This document shows positions 23,572 through 32,329 of a stretch of DNA of 38,446 nt, piece after piece. Numbering within the stretch: the stretch's first letter is position 1; each line of letters opens with the position of its first letter. The notes under the pieces were generated by a model. The model was not told the DNA's origin, did no database searches, and saw only the letters and a program-made list of their open reading frames with translations. This DNA comes from Pseudomonadota bacterium (lineage in GTDB: Bacteria > Pseudomonadota > Gammaproteobacteria > Burkholderiales > Burkholderiaceae_C), in the NCBI GenBank assembly GCA_021808525.1, contig JAKBBK010000026.1, positions 1-38,446 on the forward strand, read 5' to 3'. The position numbers were made by a program, and so were the translations under genes.

Positions 23572-24606
23572 ATGTTGCACTTCAGATCCCGGTGGCTGCA
23601 GGCCGCCGCCCTCTGCCTGTCCTGCGCATGCGCGGGGCTCGCGGCGGCACCGGCGCAGGCCACGACGACCCTGGTCATCAACCAGCTGCTGCCCCCCGGC
23701 GACGCCTTCAATCAGCAGGTGCTGCGTCCCTGGGCCCAGGATGTGCAGAAGGTCACCCAGGGCCGCGTGCGCATCTCCCTGCCCGGCGCGCCCGTGGCGG
23801 CGCCCAACCAGCTGTGGAACGCGGTCACCGGCGGCATCGTGGACGGCGCCTATGTGTTCAACGGCCTGTTGCCGCACCAGCTGCCCCTGGAGCAGGTCGC
23901 CGCGCTGCCCTTCATCGGCGGCACGGCGGCGCAGACCTCGGTGGCCCTGTGGAAGACCCACGAGAAGTACTTCGCCAAGGCAGGCGAGTACCGCAATGTG
24001 AAGCTGCTGGCCTTGTTCTCCCTGCCCGCGGGCGAGATCTTCAGCCTGGGCAAGCCCATCGTGCAACCGGCGGATCTGGCCGGGCGGCGCCTGTGGGCCA
24101 TGCCGGGCGTGCCGCAACAGGTGCTGGTGCACAGCCCGGCGGGGGTGGTGTCGACCCCAGCGGTCCAGCTCAGTGAACTGGTTGCCGGAGGGACCGTGGA
24201 CTCCTTCGCCGGCATGGGCGACTACAACGCCAAGGCCTTCAAGGTCATCGGCTACGTCAAGTCCGAGACCCTGATTCCGGGCGGGCTTTCGGTTCCCAGC
24301 TTTTCCCTGGTGATCAACAAGACCCGCTGGGAATCCATCGCCCCGGCCGATCGCAAGGCCATCGAGGCCCTGTCGGGCCTGGCCTTCGCGCAGCGCATGA
24401 AGGTCATGACCCAGCTCAATGTGCAGTCCCGCGAACAGGCCGGCAAGAGCGGGGTTCGCGTGGTCGAGGCTTCGCCGGCGCTGATCCAGGAGCTCAAGGG
24501 CTACGCCCAGCCCCTGGTGCAGCAGTGGCTGGCCGCGGCGCACGCCAGGGGCGTCGACGGCGCGGCGGCCATGCAGTACTTCCAGGCCCAGGCCCAGGCC
24601 CGCTGA
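23572..24606 (+). CDS. dctP: TRAP transporter substrate-binding protein DctP-type
   Basis: A 344-residue periplasmic binding protein. The signal peptide runs to about residue 30 (charged MLHFRSRW, hydrophobic core, AQA cleavage site). The mature part has the DctP features of TRAP systems: FNGLLPHQLPLEQVAALPF, then DLAGRRLWAMPG near residue 175 containing the arginine region that salt-bridges substrate carboxylates, and FSLVINKTRW. It delivers an organic acid to DctQM using a sodium or proton gradient. GAGGAG lies seven to eight bases before ATG at 23572. First gene of the LysR-controlled operon. Confidence 0.9.
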   Translation: MLHFRSRWLQAAALCLSCACAGLAAAPAQATTTLVINQLLPPGDAFNQQVLRPWAQDVQKVTQGRVRISLPGAPVAAPNQLWNAVTGGIVDGAYVFNGLLPHQLPLEQVAALPFIGGTAAQTSVALWKTHEKYFAKAGEYRNVKLLALFSLPAGEIFSLGKPIVQPADLAGRRLWAMPGVPQQVLVHSPAGVVSTPAVQLSELVAGGTVDSFAGMGDYNAKAFKVIGYVKSETLIPGGLSVPSFSLVINKTRWESIAPADRKAIEALSGLAFAQRMKVMTQLNVQSREQAGKSGVRVVEASPALIQELKGYAQPLVQQWLAAAHARGVDGAAAMQYFQAQAQAR

Positions 24607-24623
24607 GCGTGACGGAGACTGCC

Positions 24624-25145
24624 ATGCAGGCGCTGAACCCCCTCCCCGAGGCCCGCGGGCCCCGCCCCGTGATCCTGGCCCGCATGCTCCTGCGCGCCTG
24701 CGTGGCGATCACCATGCTGGGCATCATGGGCGTCACCGTGACCAACGTGATCATGCGTTATGTGTTCGTCCGCCCGATCAGCGGAAGCGACGAGATCGTG
24801 CAGTTCCTGCTGGCGCTGCTCATTTTCTCGGCCTTTCCCCTGGTGACGGTGGAACGGCGCCACTTCTCGGTCTCGCTGCTGGCACGCGGCGCGCGCGGCG
24901 CCCTCAAGTACTGGAGCCAGGCCCTGGAGCTCGCGGTGAGCACCCTGGGCTGCGCCATCGTGACCGTGGAGTTGTTCAACCAGGGCCGCCTGCTGGCCTC
25001 CGAGCAGATGAGCACCATGGTGTTGCAGTTGCCGCTGGCGCCCCTGAACTATGCGATGAGCGCGTTGTCCCTGCTGGCCCTGGTGGGCATCCTGGCGACC
25101 TTGCTGGCCCATCTGCGCGGCGGCCCCCGGGGAGCCAGGTCATGA
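24624..25145 (+). CDS. dctQ: TRAP transporter small permease DctQ-type
   Basis: A 173-residue four-helix membrane protein. Hydrophobic segments lie around 24-46, 60-80, 100-120 and 145-165, with the typical NVIMRYVFVRPISGSDEIVQ just after the first helix. It is the small subunit joining DctP-type binding proteins to DctM. GGAG lies seven bases upstream of ATG 24624. Its stop overlaps the dctM start by ATGA. Confidence 0.9.
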   Translation: MQALNPLPEARGPRPVILARMLLRACVAITMLGIMGVTVTNVIMRYVFVRPISGSDEIVQFLLALLIFSAFPLVTVERRHFSVSLLARGARGALKYWSQALELAVSTLGCAIVTVELFNQGRLLASEQMSTMVLQLPLAPLNYAMSALSLLALVGILATLLAHLRGGPRGARS

Positions 25146-26434
25146 GCGCCGCGCTGCTGGGCTTCGCCGCGGTGCTGGCCCTGGCCTTCCTGGGCGTGCC
25201 GCTGTGCTTCGCGATGCTCAGTGTGGGCGTCGGCCTGTTCGCGGCACTGCGGGGGCTGCACCCGGCGCTGATGATGGCGGGGCAGACCATTTCCGACCTC
25301 GCCACCAACGAAGGCCTGTCGGTGCTGCCCATGTTCATCCTCATGGGTGCCCTGATCTACAAGTCTGAACTGGCCGACGAGCTGTACGACGCGGCCTACG
25401 CGCTGGTGGGGCACAAGCGCGGCGGCCTGGCCTACGCGACCGTGCTGGCCAGCGCGGGCTTCGCCTCCATCTCGGGCAGTTCCATCGCGACCGCCGCCAC
25501 CATGACCAAGGTGGCTATGCCCTCGATGCGGCGCCTGCGCTACGACGACAGCCTGGCCAGCGGCTGCGTGAGTTCGGCCGGAACCCTGGGAGCGCTGGTG
25601 CCGCCCAGCGTGCCGCTGCTGATCTACGGCATCGTCACCCAGCAGGACATCGCCAAGCTGTTCGTCGCCGGCATCCTGCCCGGCGTCCTCCTGGGCGCGC
25701 TGTTCATGCTGTCGATCTGGTGGACGGTGTCGCGCAACCCCTCGCTGGGACCGGCGGGCCCGCAACTGAGCTGGGCCGAGCGCCTGCGCCGCATCTCCAA
25801 GGTCTGGCCCATCGTGCTGCTGTTCCTCACCGTCATGGGCGGCCTGTACAGCGGCGTGTTCACCGCCAACGAGGCCGGAGGCGTCGGAGCGGCGGGAGCC
25901 ACGCTGTTCACCGCCGCGCGCGGCAAGCTGCGCTGGTCCGTGCTGATGGACTCGCTGTGCGAGGCCGGACGCACCACGGCCATGATTTTCGCGGTGGCCT
26001 TCGGCGGCATGGTGTTCGCGAATTTCGTCACCATGTCCGGGCTGACCAGCGGGCTGGTCGCGCTGGTCGGCGGCCTGCACCTTCCGGTGACGGGGCTGAT
26101 CCTGGTGATCATGCTGGTCTACGTGGTCCTGGGGTCGATGATGGAGGCCATCTCCATGATGCTGCTCACCGTGCCGGTGTTCGCCGCCGTGCTGGGGCCG
26201 CTGGGCGTGAGCATGCTGTGGTTCGGGGTGTTCGTCGCCATGATGATCGAGATCGGCATGATCCATCCGCCCATCGGCATGAACGTGTTCATGGTCAAGA
26301 CCATGATGCCGGAATTGAGCACCCGCACCATCTTCGCCGGAACCATCCCCTTCCTGGTGGCCAATTTCGTGGCCCTGGGGCTGATCATCGCCTTCCCCAT
26401 GCTGGCGACCTGGCTGCCCGGCTTCGCGCGCTGA
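25142..26434 (+). CDS. dctM: TRAP transporter large permease DctM-type
   Basis: A 430-residue, roughly twelve-helix permease that couples substrate entry to an ion gradient. It carries the DctM hallmarks GLSVLPMFILMGALIY, SASGFASISGSS-type glycine-serine segment (ASAGFASISGSSIA), SAGTLGALVPPSVPLLIYGI, and MIEIGMIHPPIGMNVF near the end. A 65-bp gap containing a strong hairpin separates it from the oxygenase genes. The substrate is probably the aromatic acid handled by those genes. Confidence 0.92.
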   Translation: MSAALLGFAAVLALAFLGVPLCFAMLSVGVGLFAALRGLHPALMMAGQTISDLATNEGLSVLPMFILMGALIYKSELADELYDAAYALVGHKRGGLAYATVLASAGFASISGSSIATAATMTKVAMPSMRRLRYDDSLASGCVSSAGTLGALVPPSVPLLIYGIVTQQDIAKLFVAGILPGVLLGALFMLSIWWTVSRNPSLGPAGPQLSWAERLRRISKVWPIVLLFLTVMGGLYSGVFTANEAGGVGAAGATLFTAARGKLRWSVLMDSLCEAGRTTAMIFAVAFGGMVFANFVTMSGLTSGLVALVGGLHLPVTGLILVIMLVYVVLGSMMEAISMMLLTVPVFAAVLGPLGVSMLWFGVFVAMMIEIGMIHPPIGMNVFMVKTMMPELSTRTIFAGTIPFLVANFVALGLIIAFPMLATWLPGFAR

Positions 26435-26448
26435 TCCCAGCGCGTATC

Positions 26449-26468
26449 CGCGGCCCGCGGGGGCCGCG
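26449..26468. terminator. Hairpin between TRAP and oxygenase genes
   Basis: CGCGGCCC (26449-26456) pairs perfectly with GGGCCGCG (26461-26468) around a 4-nt loop. It has no T-run, so partial attenuation or an mRNA-processing boundary between transporter and enzyme genes is more likely than full termination. Confidence 0.4.
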
Positions 26469-26499
26469 CCCGACAACCCCATCCGAGGAGTAGTGAACC

Positions 26500-27540
26500 A
26501 TGGAATTCGTACGCAACTGCTGGTACGTCGCGGGCTGGGACCACGAGGTCCGCGCCGACGGCCTGCTCAGCCGCAAGCTGCTGGGCGAGCCCATCGTGTT
26601 CTATCGCGGCCAGCGCGGCCAGGTGGTGGCGCTGGAAGATCGCTGCTGCCACCGGGCGGCGCCGCTGTCCCTGGGACGCCGCGAGGGCGACTGCCTGCGC
26701 TGCATGTACCACGGTCTCAAGTTCGACGCCGCGGGCGCCTGCGTCGAGGCGCCGGGCTGTGAGCGGGTGCCGCCCAAGCTGGCCGTGCGCAGCTATCCGG
26801 TGGTCGAGAAGGACCGCTTCGTATGGATCTGGATGGGCGATCCTGCGCTGGCCGATGCCTCCGCGATTCTCGACTTCCCCTGGCACGATTCGCCCGATTG
26901 GCGCATGAAGCCGGGGTACCTGCATTACAAGGCCAACTACCTGCTGATCGTCGACAACCTGCTCGACTTCTCGCACCTGGCCTTCGTGCACCCGACCACC
27001 CTGGGCACCTCGAGCAACGCCGAGGCCCGCCCCAGGATCGAACGCGACGCCCGGAGCCTGCGGATCCACTGGTGGTTCCTCAACGACCAGATCTCGCCCA
27101 ACCACAAGCGCGTGGCCACCTTCGACGGCCCCGTGGATCGCTGGCAGCTCTACGAGTGGAATGCCCCCTCGTTCATGCGCATGGACTCGGGCTCGGCACC
27201 CGCCGGGAGCGGGGCCCCGGAGGGAAACAGGGTGCCGCAGGCCCTGCAGTTCCGCCACACCTCGGTGCAGACCCCGGAAACCGAGTCGACCACCCACTAC
27301 TGGTTCTGCCAGGCGCACAACTTCCGGCTCGACGAAGAGGGGCTCACGGAGCGCATCTATGCCGACGTGGTGAAGGCCTTCGACGAGGATCGGGAGATGA
27401 TCGAGGCCCAGCAACGCACCATCGACGCCACGCCCGCAAGGCCCATGCTGCCCATCCCGGCGGATGCCGCGCTCAACCAGGCCCGCTGGATGATCGAGCA
27501 GCGCCTGAAGGGCGAACGCGAGCACGCGCGCGCCGCCTGA
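26500..27540 (+). CDS. Rieske non-heme iron oxygenase, VanA/TsaM-like
   Basis: A 346-residue oxygenase component. The Rieske 2Fe-2S ligands are Cys49-x-His51 and Cys68-x2-His71 (CMYHG). The mononuclear iron site shows DNLLDFSHLAFVH with Asp156, His159 and His164, plus an acidic ligand near residue 302 (DEDREM). The size and class match vanillate O-demethylase VanA and toluenesulfonate methyl-monooxygenase TsaM, which hydroxylate aryl O-methyl or aryl methyl groups. GAGGAG precedes the ATG. The following reductase, SDR and ALDH genes repeat the tsaMBCD order, so methyl hydroxylation to an alcohol is the favoured reading. O-demethylation remains possible. Confidence 0.88.
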   Translation: MEFVRNCWYVAGWDHEVRADGLLSRKLLGEPIVFYRGQRGQVVALEDRCCHRAAPLSLGRREGDCLRCMYHGLKFDAAGACVEAPGCERVPPKLAVRSYPVVEKDRFVWIWMGDPALADASAILDFPWHDSPDWRMKPGYLHYKANYLLIVDNLLDFSHLAFVHPTTLGTSSNAEARPRIERDARSLRIHWWFLNDQISPNHKRVATFDGPVDRWQLYEWNAPSFMRMDSGSAPAGSGAPEGNRVPQALQFRHTSVQTPETESTTHYWFCQAHNFRLDEEGLTERIYADVVKAFDEDREMIEAQQRTIDATPARPMLPIPADAALNQARWMIEQRLKGEREHARAA

Positions 27541-27545
27541 ACGCC

Positions 27546-28541
27546 ATGTTCGAGCAACGGTCCATCGAGGTGGAGGTACGCGCCACCCGCGCCCTGGCCA
27601 GGGACGTGGTGGAGTTCGAGCTCGCGCGGGTCGACGGCGCGCCGCTGGAGCCGGCAGCGCCGGGGTCGCACGTGGACCTGCGGGTCGAGCCCCCCGGCGG
27701 CCTGGCGCAGCTGCGCCAGTACTCGATCACCAACGCCCTCGCGCGGGGCCGGCTGGACAGCTACCGCATCGCCGTGGCCAGGTCCGCGCAAGGCCGGGGA
27801 GGCTCGGCCTGGCTGCACGACACCATCCGCAAGGGCTCGCGCCTGCGCCTCGGTCAGCCCCGGCAGTTGTTCGCGCAGCACGAGGCCGCCGGCGCCGCCC
27901 TGTTCATCGCCGGAGGCATCGGCGTGACGCCCCTGCTGCCGATGGCCCGCGCGGCGGCCGCGGCGGGAGCCGACTGGCGCCTGGTGTACCTGGTGCGCAG
28001 CGAGGAGCGCGCGGCCTACCTGGACGAACTGCTCGAACTCGATGCGAGGCGCGTGCTCCTGCACGTCTCGGGTCCGCGGGACCGCCGCCTGGACCTGGCC
28101 TCCATATTGCGCCAGCTCGGGCAGGACACCCATGTGTACTGCTGCGGCCCCCAGGGCCTGATGCAGGCCGTGCGCGAACTCACGGCGGGGCGCGCGCCGG
28201 GCAGCGTGCACTTCGAGAGCTTCGGCGCTGGCGAGGCTGCTGGCGAGGCCGCTGGCGCGGCGGCCGGTGCCGATCACGGCTTCGAGCTGCGCCTGGCGCG
28301 CAGCGGACTGCGCGCGGCGGTGCCGCCGGGCAGCAGCGTGCTGGAGGTGATCGAGCAACTGGGCATTGCCCATCCCAGCTCCTGCCGCGAGGGCATCTGC
28401 GCGAGCTGCGAGGTGCGCGTGCTCGACGGCCGCTGCGAACACCGCGACCAGATCCTGGAGCCCCACGAACGCCAGCAGGACGAGCGTTTCTTTCCCTGCG
28501 TGTCGCGTTGTGCCGGCGACAGCCTGACCCTTGATCTCTGA
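27546..28541 (+). CDS. Oxygenase reductase (FMN, NAD, 2Fe-2S), VanB/TsaB-like
   Basis: A 331-residue reductase passing electrons from NAD(P)H to the Rieske oxygenase. It has an N-terminal flavin domain with LRQYSITNA, a nucleotide domain with FIAGGIGVTPLLPMA and YCCGPQGLM, and a C-terminal plant-type ferredoxin with CREGICASC and the fourth cysteine in FFPC. A low-complexity hinge before the ferredoxin domain is coded by three 12-bp tandem repeats (28227-28262, AGEA, AGEA, AGAA), unusual for this family. It starts five bases after the oxygenase stop, so both subunits are co-translated. Confidence 0.9.
   Translation: MFEQRSIEVEVRATRALARDVVEFELARVDGAPLEPAAPGSHVDLRVEPPGGLAQLRQYSITNALARGRLDSYRIAVARSAQGRGGSAWLHDTIRKGSRLRLGQPRQLFAQHEAAGAALFIAGGIGVTPLLPMARAAAAAGADWRLVYLVRSEERAAYLDELLELDARRVLLHVSGPRDRRLDLASILRQLGQDTHVYCCGPQGLMQAVRELTAGRAPGSVHFESFGAGEAAGEAAGAAAGADHGFELRLARSGLRAAVPPGSSVLEVIEQLGIAHPSSCREGICASCEVRVLDGRCEHRDQILEPHERQQDERFFPCVSRCAGDSLTLDL
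28227..28262 (+). repeat. In-frame 12-bp minisatellite in the reductase hinge
   Basis: Three tandem 12-bp units (GCTGGCGAGGCT and near copies) begin at 28227, 28239 and 28251. Each adds four residues, so copy-number change would lengthen or shorten the linker between the NAD and ferredoxin domains without a frameshift. Confidence 0.75.
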
Positions 28542-28555
28542 GCAGGAATACAACC

Positions 28556-29311
28556 ATGCAACTCCAACACAAATCCGCCCTGGTCACCGGGGCCGCCTCC
28601 GGATTCGGCCGCGCCATCGCGCAGCGCTTCGTGCGCGAGGGCGCCTCGGTGCTCATCGCCGATCTGGACGGCGACGGCGCGGAGTCCGCTGCCGCCGCCC
28701 TGCGTGCGCAGGGCGCGCAGGCGGTGGCGCTGCGATGCGACGTCTCCAGCAGCGAGGACTACGCCGCGGCGGTGGCGCGGGCCGTGTCCGAGTTCGAGGG
28801 ACTGGACATCGTGGTCAACAATGCCGGCACCACCCACGCCAACAAGCCGGCGCTGCAGGTCACGGAGGCTGAGTTCGACCGCGTGATGCGGGTCAACCTG
28901 AAGAGCCTGTACTGGTCCGCGCAACATGCGATCCCCGTGCTGCGCGAGCGTGGCGGGGTGATGATCAACGTGGCCTCGACCACCGGCGTTCGCCCTGGGC
29001 CGGGCCTGAGCTGGTACAGCGCGAGCAAGGCGGCGATGATCAACATCACCCGCGGACTCGCGCTGGAGTTCGCCCGCGAGGGCATCCGGGTCAATGCCAT
29101 CAACCCCATGATCGGCGAGACCGCGCTGCTCGAACAGTTCATGGGCATGCCCGACACGGTCGAGAACCGCCAGCGCTTCCTGGCGCGCATTCCCCTGGGG
29201 CGCTTCACCCGCCCCGACGATGTCGCGGGCGCGGCGACCTTCCTGGCCTCCGACGACGCCGCCTTCCTTACCGGCAGCTGCATCGACGTGGACGGAGGCC
29301 GCAATCTATGA
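28556..29311 (+). CDS. Short-chain dehydrogenase, TsaC-like
   Basis: A 251-residue classical SDR with the TGAASGFG cofactor loop (11-18), NNAG (88-91), and catalytic Ser141, Tyr154 and Lys158 (YSASK). The stretches NNAGTTHANKPAL, STTGVRPGPGLSWYS and NPMIGET closely recall TsaC, the 4-sulfobenzyl alcohol dehydrogenase of toluenesulfonate degradation. That resemblance is from memory and needs an alignment. It would oxidise the benzylic alcohol made by the Rieske enzyme. It lies 14 bp after the reductase gene, and its stop overlaps the ALDH start. Confidence 0.88.
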   Translation: MQLQHKSALVTGAASGFGRAIAQRFVREGASVLIADLDGDGAESAAAALRAQGAQAVALRCDVSSSEDYAAAVARAVSEFEGLDIVVNNAGTTHANKPALQVTEAEFDRVMRVNLKSLYWSAQHAIPVLRERGGVMINVASTTGVRPGPGLSWYSASKAAMINITRGLALEFAREGIRVNAINPMIGETALLEQFMGMPDTVENRQRFLARIPLGRFTRPDDVAGAATFLASDDAAFLTGSCIDVDGGRNL

Positions 29312-30753
29312 ACCGGCCACCCTATCGCGCCCCGCGCCTGCTCATCGACGGGCAGTGGCGCCAGGGCGGCGGCATCGACACCTGGGCCGTGCGCAACCCG
29401 GCCACGGGCGAGGTGCTCGATCAGCTCGGCCTGGTCGACGAAACCGATGTGCACCGCGCGCTGCAGGCCGCGCGGCATGGCTTCGAGGCCTGGCGCGCGA
29501 TTCCCGCGGCAAGGCGCTCGCAACTGCTGCTGCAGGGCGTGGGACAGATGCGCGCGAGGCGCCAGTCCATCGCCACGGCGCTGACCCTGGAACAGGGCAA
29601 GCCCCTGGCCGAGGCGCTGGCCGAGGTCGACATGGCCGCCGAGCTGATCCAGTGGTACGCCGAGGAGGCGCGCCGGGTGTACGGCCGTCTGCTTCCCTCT
29701 CGCCTGGCGGGGGCGGACATGCGCGTTTCGCGCCATCCGGTGGGGCCGGTGGCGGCCTTTTCGCCCTGGAACTTTCCGCTGGTGCTGTCCGCGCGCAAGA
29801 TCGGCGGCGCGCTCTCGGCGGGCTGCTCCGTTCTGCTCAAGCCCGCCGAGGAAACTCCGGCCGCGGTCGCGGCGATGGTCGAATGCTTCCACGACCAGGA
29901 GCTCCCCGCCGGCGCGCTGCAGTTGCTGTTCGGGCAGCCGGCCGCGCTTTCCCGGCAGTTGCTCGAGTCTCCCGTGGTACGCAAGCTCAGCTTCACCGGC
30001 TCGGTCGAGGTGGGGCGCCTGCTGGCGCGCCAGGCCGCCGAAGGCTTCAAGCGCATGACCCTCGAGCTGGGCGGGCACGCCCCGGCCATCGTCTGGCGCG
30101 ACGCCGACGTGCCGCGTGCCGCGCGCATGCTCGCCGCGCACAAGTTCCGCAACGCCGGCCAGGCCTGCCTGGCTCCCAGCCGTTTCATCGTCCATGAGGA
30201 CGTGCTGGAGTCCTTCACGCGGGCCTTCGTCGAGTGTGCCTCGGGCCTGCGTGTGGGCGACGGCATGGACCCTGCCACGACCATGGGACCGCTGGCCAAC
30301 CCCAGGCGGGTGCAGGCGGTGCGCGCCCTGGTGCTCGACGCGCGCCAGCGCGGCGCGCAGGTGATCGAGGCCGCGCCCGCCCCCGATTCGGGCGGGGGAT
30401 ACTACGCGGCGCCCGTCGTGCTGTGCGGGCTCGCGCCCGACGCGCGCGTGCTGAGCGAGGAACCCTTCGGCCCCGTCGCGCCCATCCTGCCGACCGACTC
30501 GCTGGAACATGCGCTGCGGCAGGCCAACGCCACCTCCTACGGCCTCGCGGCCTATCTGTTCACCGACAGCGCGTCGCTGGTGCATGCCTGCGAGTCAGGT
30601 CTCGAGGTGGGCGCCTTGGCGGTCAACAACGTGGCCGTGTCGGTTCCGGAGGCCCCCTTCGGAGGCGTGAAGGACAGCGGCCTGGGCAGCGAAAGCGGCA
30701 TCGAGGGCATGGAGGCCTTCCTGGAATCGCGATTCGTGCACCAGGCTTACTGA
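29308..30753 (+). CDS. Aldehyde dehydrogenase, TsaD/GabD-like
   Basis: A 481-residue NAD(P)-dependent aldehyde dehydrogenase. Asn155 (PWNF), Glu253 (LELGG) and nucleophile Cys287 (GQACLAPSR) are present, with EEPFGPVAPI and FGGVKDSGLGSE at the C-terminal side. It is close in style to succinate-semialdehyde dehydrogenases and to TsaD. Downstream of the oxygenase, reductase and SDR it would finish methyl to alcohol to aldehyde to carboxylate oxidation. Start overlaps the SDR stop by ATGA. Confidence 0.88.
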   Translation: MNRPPYRAPRLLIDGQWRQGGGIDTWAVRNPATGEVLDQLGLVDETDVHRALQAARHGFEAWRAIPAARRSQLLLQGVGQMRARRQSIATALTLEQGKPLAEALAEVDMAAELIQWYAEEARRVYGRLLPSRLAGADMRVSRHPVGPVAAFSPWNFPLVLSARKIGGALSAGCSVLLKPAEETPAAVAAMVECFHDQELPAGALQLLFGQPAALSRQLLESPVVRKLSFTGSVEVGRLLARQAAEGFKRMTLELGGHAPAIVWRDADVPRAARMLAAHKFRNAGQACLAPSRFIVHEDVLESFTRAFVECASGLRVGDGMDPATTMGPLANPRRVQAVRALVLDARQRGAQVIEAAPAPDSGGGYYAAPVVLCGLAPDARVLSEEPFGPVAPILPTDSLEHALRQANATSYGLAAYLFTDSASLVHACESGLEVGALAVNNVAVSVPEAPFGGVKDSGLGSESGIEGMEAFLESRFVHQAY

Positions 30754-30763
30754 CCGACCCGAC

Positions 30764-32329
30764 ATGAGCTCCGTCCGCAATTTCCTGTTCATCATGTGCG
30801 ACCAGCTGCGCGCGGACCACCTGTCCTGCTACGGCCATCCGCATCTGCAGACCCCCGCGGTGGATCAACTGGCCCGCAGAGGCGTGCTGTTCGAGCGTGC
30901 CTTCGTGCAGTCGGGCGTGTGCGGTCCTTCGCGCATGTCCTTCTACACGGGACGGTACGTGAGCAGCCACCGGGCGACCTGGAACCGGGTTCCCCTGCCC
31001 CTGGACGAATGGCTGCTCGGCGATTACCTGGACGGGCTGGATCACGAGCTCGTGCTGTTTGGCAAGACCCACTGGCTACCCGACGAACAGGGCCTGGCGC
31101 GCCTGGGAACGGCACAGGCTCCGGGACAGCCTGCACGGCAGGGGGGATTCGTGGAACTCGCGCGACACGACGGCCATCACGCGGAGCCGGACGGCCCCTA
31201 CGCGCGCTGGCTGCGGGACCGGGGCTATGACAGCCCGGACCCCTGGAGCGAGTTCGCGATTTCCACCGTCGATGCATCCGGCCGGGTGCACAGCGGATGG
31301 CAGATGCGCAACGTGCATCTGCCCGCGCGCGTGCGGGAGGAGCACTCGGAGACGGCCTACACGGTGGGCCAGGCCATCGAGTACCTGCGGGCCCGCGGCT
31401 CCCGGCCCTGGTCGATGCATCTTTCCCTGGTCAAGCCGCACTGGCCCTATGTCGCCCCCAGCCCGTACCACGCCATGTACGGCGTCGAGCAATGCCTCGA
31501 GCCGGTGCGGGACGCCGGCGAGCGCAGCGATCCCCACCCCGCCTACGCGGCCTACATGGCCCATCCCGAATCCAGGAATTTCGCGCGCGAGGAGGTCTGG
31601 CGGCGGGTGCGCCCGGCCTACCAGGGCCTGGTACGCCAGGTGGACGACCATCTCGGACGCCTGTGGGAGGAACTGGATCGCCTGGGACGCTGGGAGGACA
31701 CGCTCGTGGTGTTCACCTCCGACCATGGTGACTATCTGGGGGATCACTGGCTGGGAGAGAAGGAACTGTTCCACGACTGCGTGCAGCGGGTTCCCCTGAT
31801 CGTCTACGACCCGAGTTCCCGGGCCGGGGCCACCCGCGGCACCCGCAGCCAGGCGCTGGTGGAGGCGATCGACGTGGTGCCCACCGCGCTGGAGGCGCTG
31901 GGAGCCGAGCTGCCCGAGCATCGGATCGAGGGGCGATCCCTGCTCGCGCACACGCGGGACGGCGCCGCGGCCCCGGCGCGCGACGCGGTGTTCTCGGAGC
32001 TGGACTTCAGCTTTCGCCAGGCTCGCCTGGATCTCGGCCTGGGCCCCGCCCAGTGCCAGGCCGCCATGGTGCGCGAGGAGCGCTGGAAATACGTCGACTG
32101 GCAGGGCCTGCCCCCGCAGCTGTTCGACCTGCAGGAGGATCCCGGGGAATTGCGCGACCTGGGGCGCGCCGCCGGCTATGAGCCGGTGCGCTCGCGCATG
32201 CGCGAGCGCCTGCATGCCTGGCGCCAGGATCTCAAGCGCCGCACCACCGTGTCCCTGGGCGAGGTCGAGCGCAAGACGGCCACCCATCGGCGCGCGGGGG
32301 TCCATTACGGCCTGTGGGACGAATCATGA
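30764..32329 (+). CDS. Sulfatase / phosphonate monoester hydrolase-like enzyme
   Basis: A 521-residue alkaline-phosphatase-superfamily hydrolase. The CxPSR motif is complete (Cys53-Gly-Pro-Ser-Arg57, followed by TGR), so Cys53 should become formylglycine. N-terminal IMCDQLRAD and later TSDHGDYLGDH give the metal ligands. The segment after the motif (SSHRATWNRVPLP) resembles phosphonate monoester hydrolases as much as arylsulfatases. No signal peptide is visible, so it acts in the cytoplasm. It lies ten bases after the ALDH gene and may release sulfate or a phosphoryl group from the aromatic substrate. Which ester is cut cannot be decided. The maturation enzyme is not in the window. Confidence 0.82.
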   Translation: MSSVRNFLFIMCDQLRADHLSCYGHPHLQTPAVDQLARRGVLFERAFVQSGVCGPSRMSFYTGRYVSSHRATWNRVPLPLDEWLLGDYLDGLDHELVLFGKTHWLPDEQGLARLGTAQAPGQPARQGGFVELARHDGHHAEPDGPYARWLRDRGYDSPDPWSEFAISTVDASGRVHSGWQMRNVHLPARVREEHSETAYTVGQAIEYLRARGSRPWSMHLSLVKPHWPYVAPSPYHAMYGVEQCLEPVRDAGERSDPHPAYAAYMAHPESRNFAREEVWRRVRPAYQGLVRQVDDHLGRLWEELDRLGRWEDTLVVFTSDHGDYLGDHWLGEKELFHDCVQRVPLIVYDPSSRAGATRGTRSQALVEAIDVVPTALEALGAELPEHRIEGRSLLAHTRDGAAAPARDAVFSELDFSFRQARLDLGLGPAQCQAAMVREERWKYVDWQGLPPQLFDLQEDPGELRDLGRAAGYEPVRSRMRERLHAWRQDLKRRTTVSLGEVERKTATHRRAGVHYGLWDES

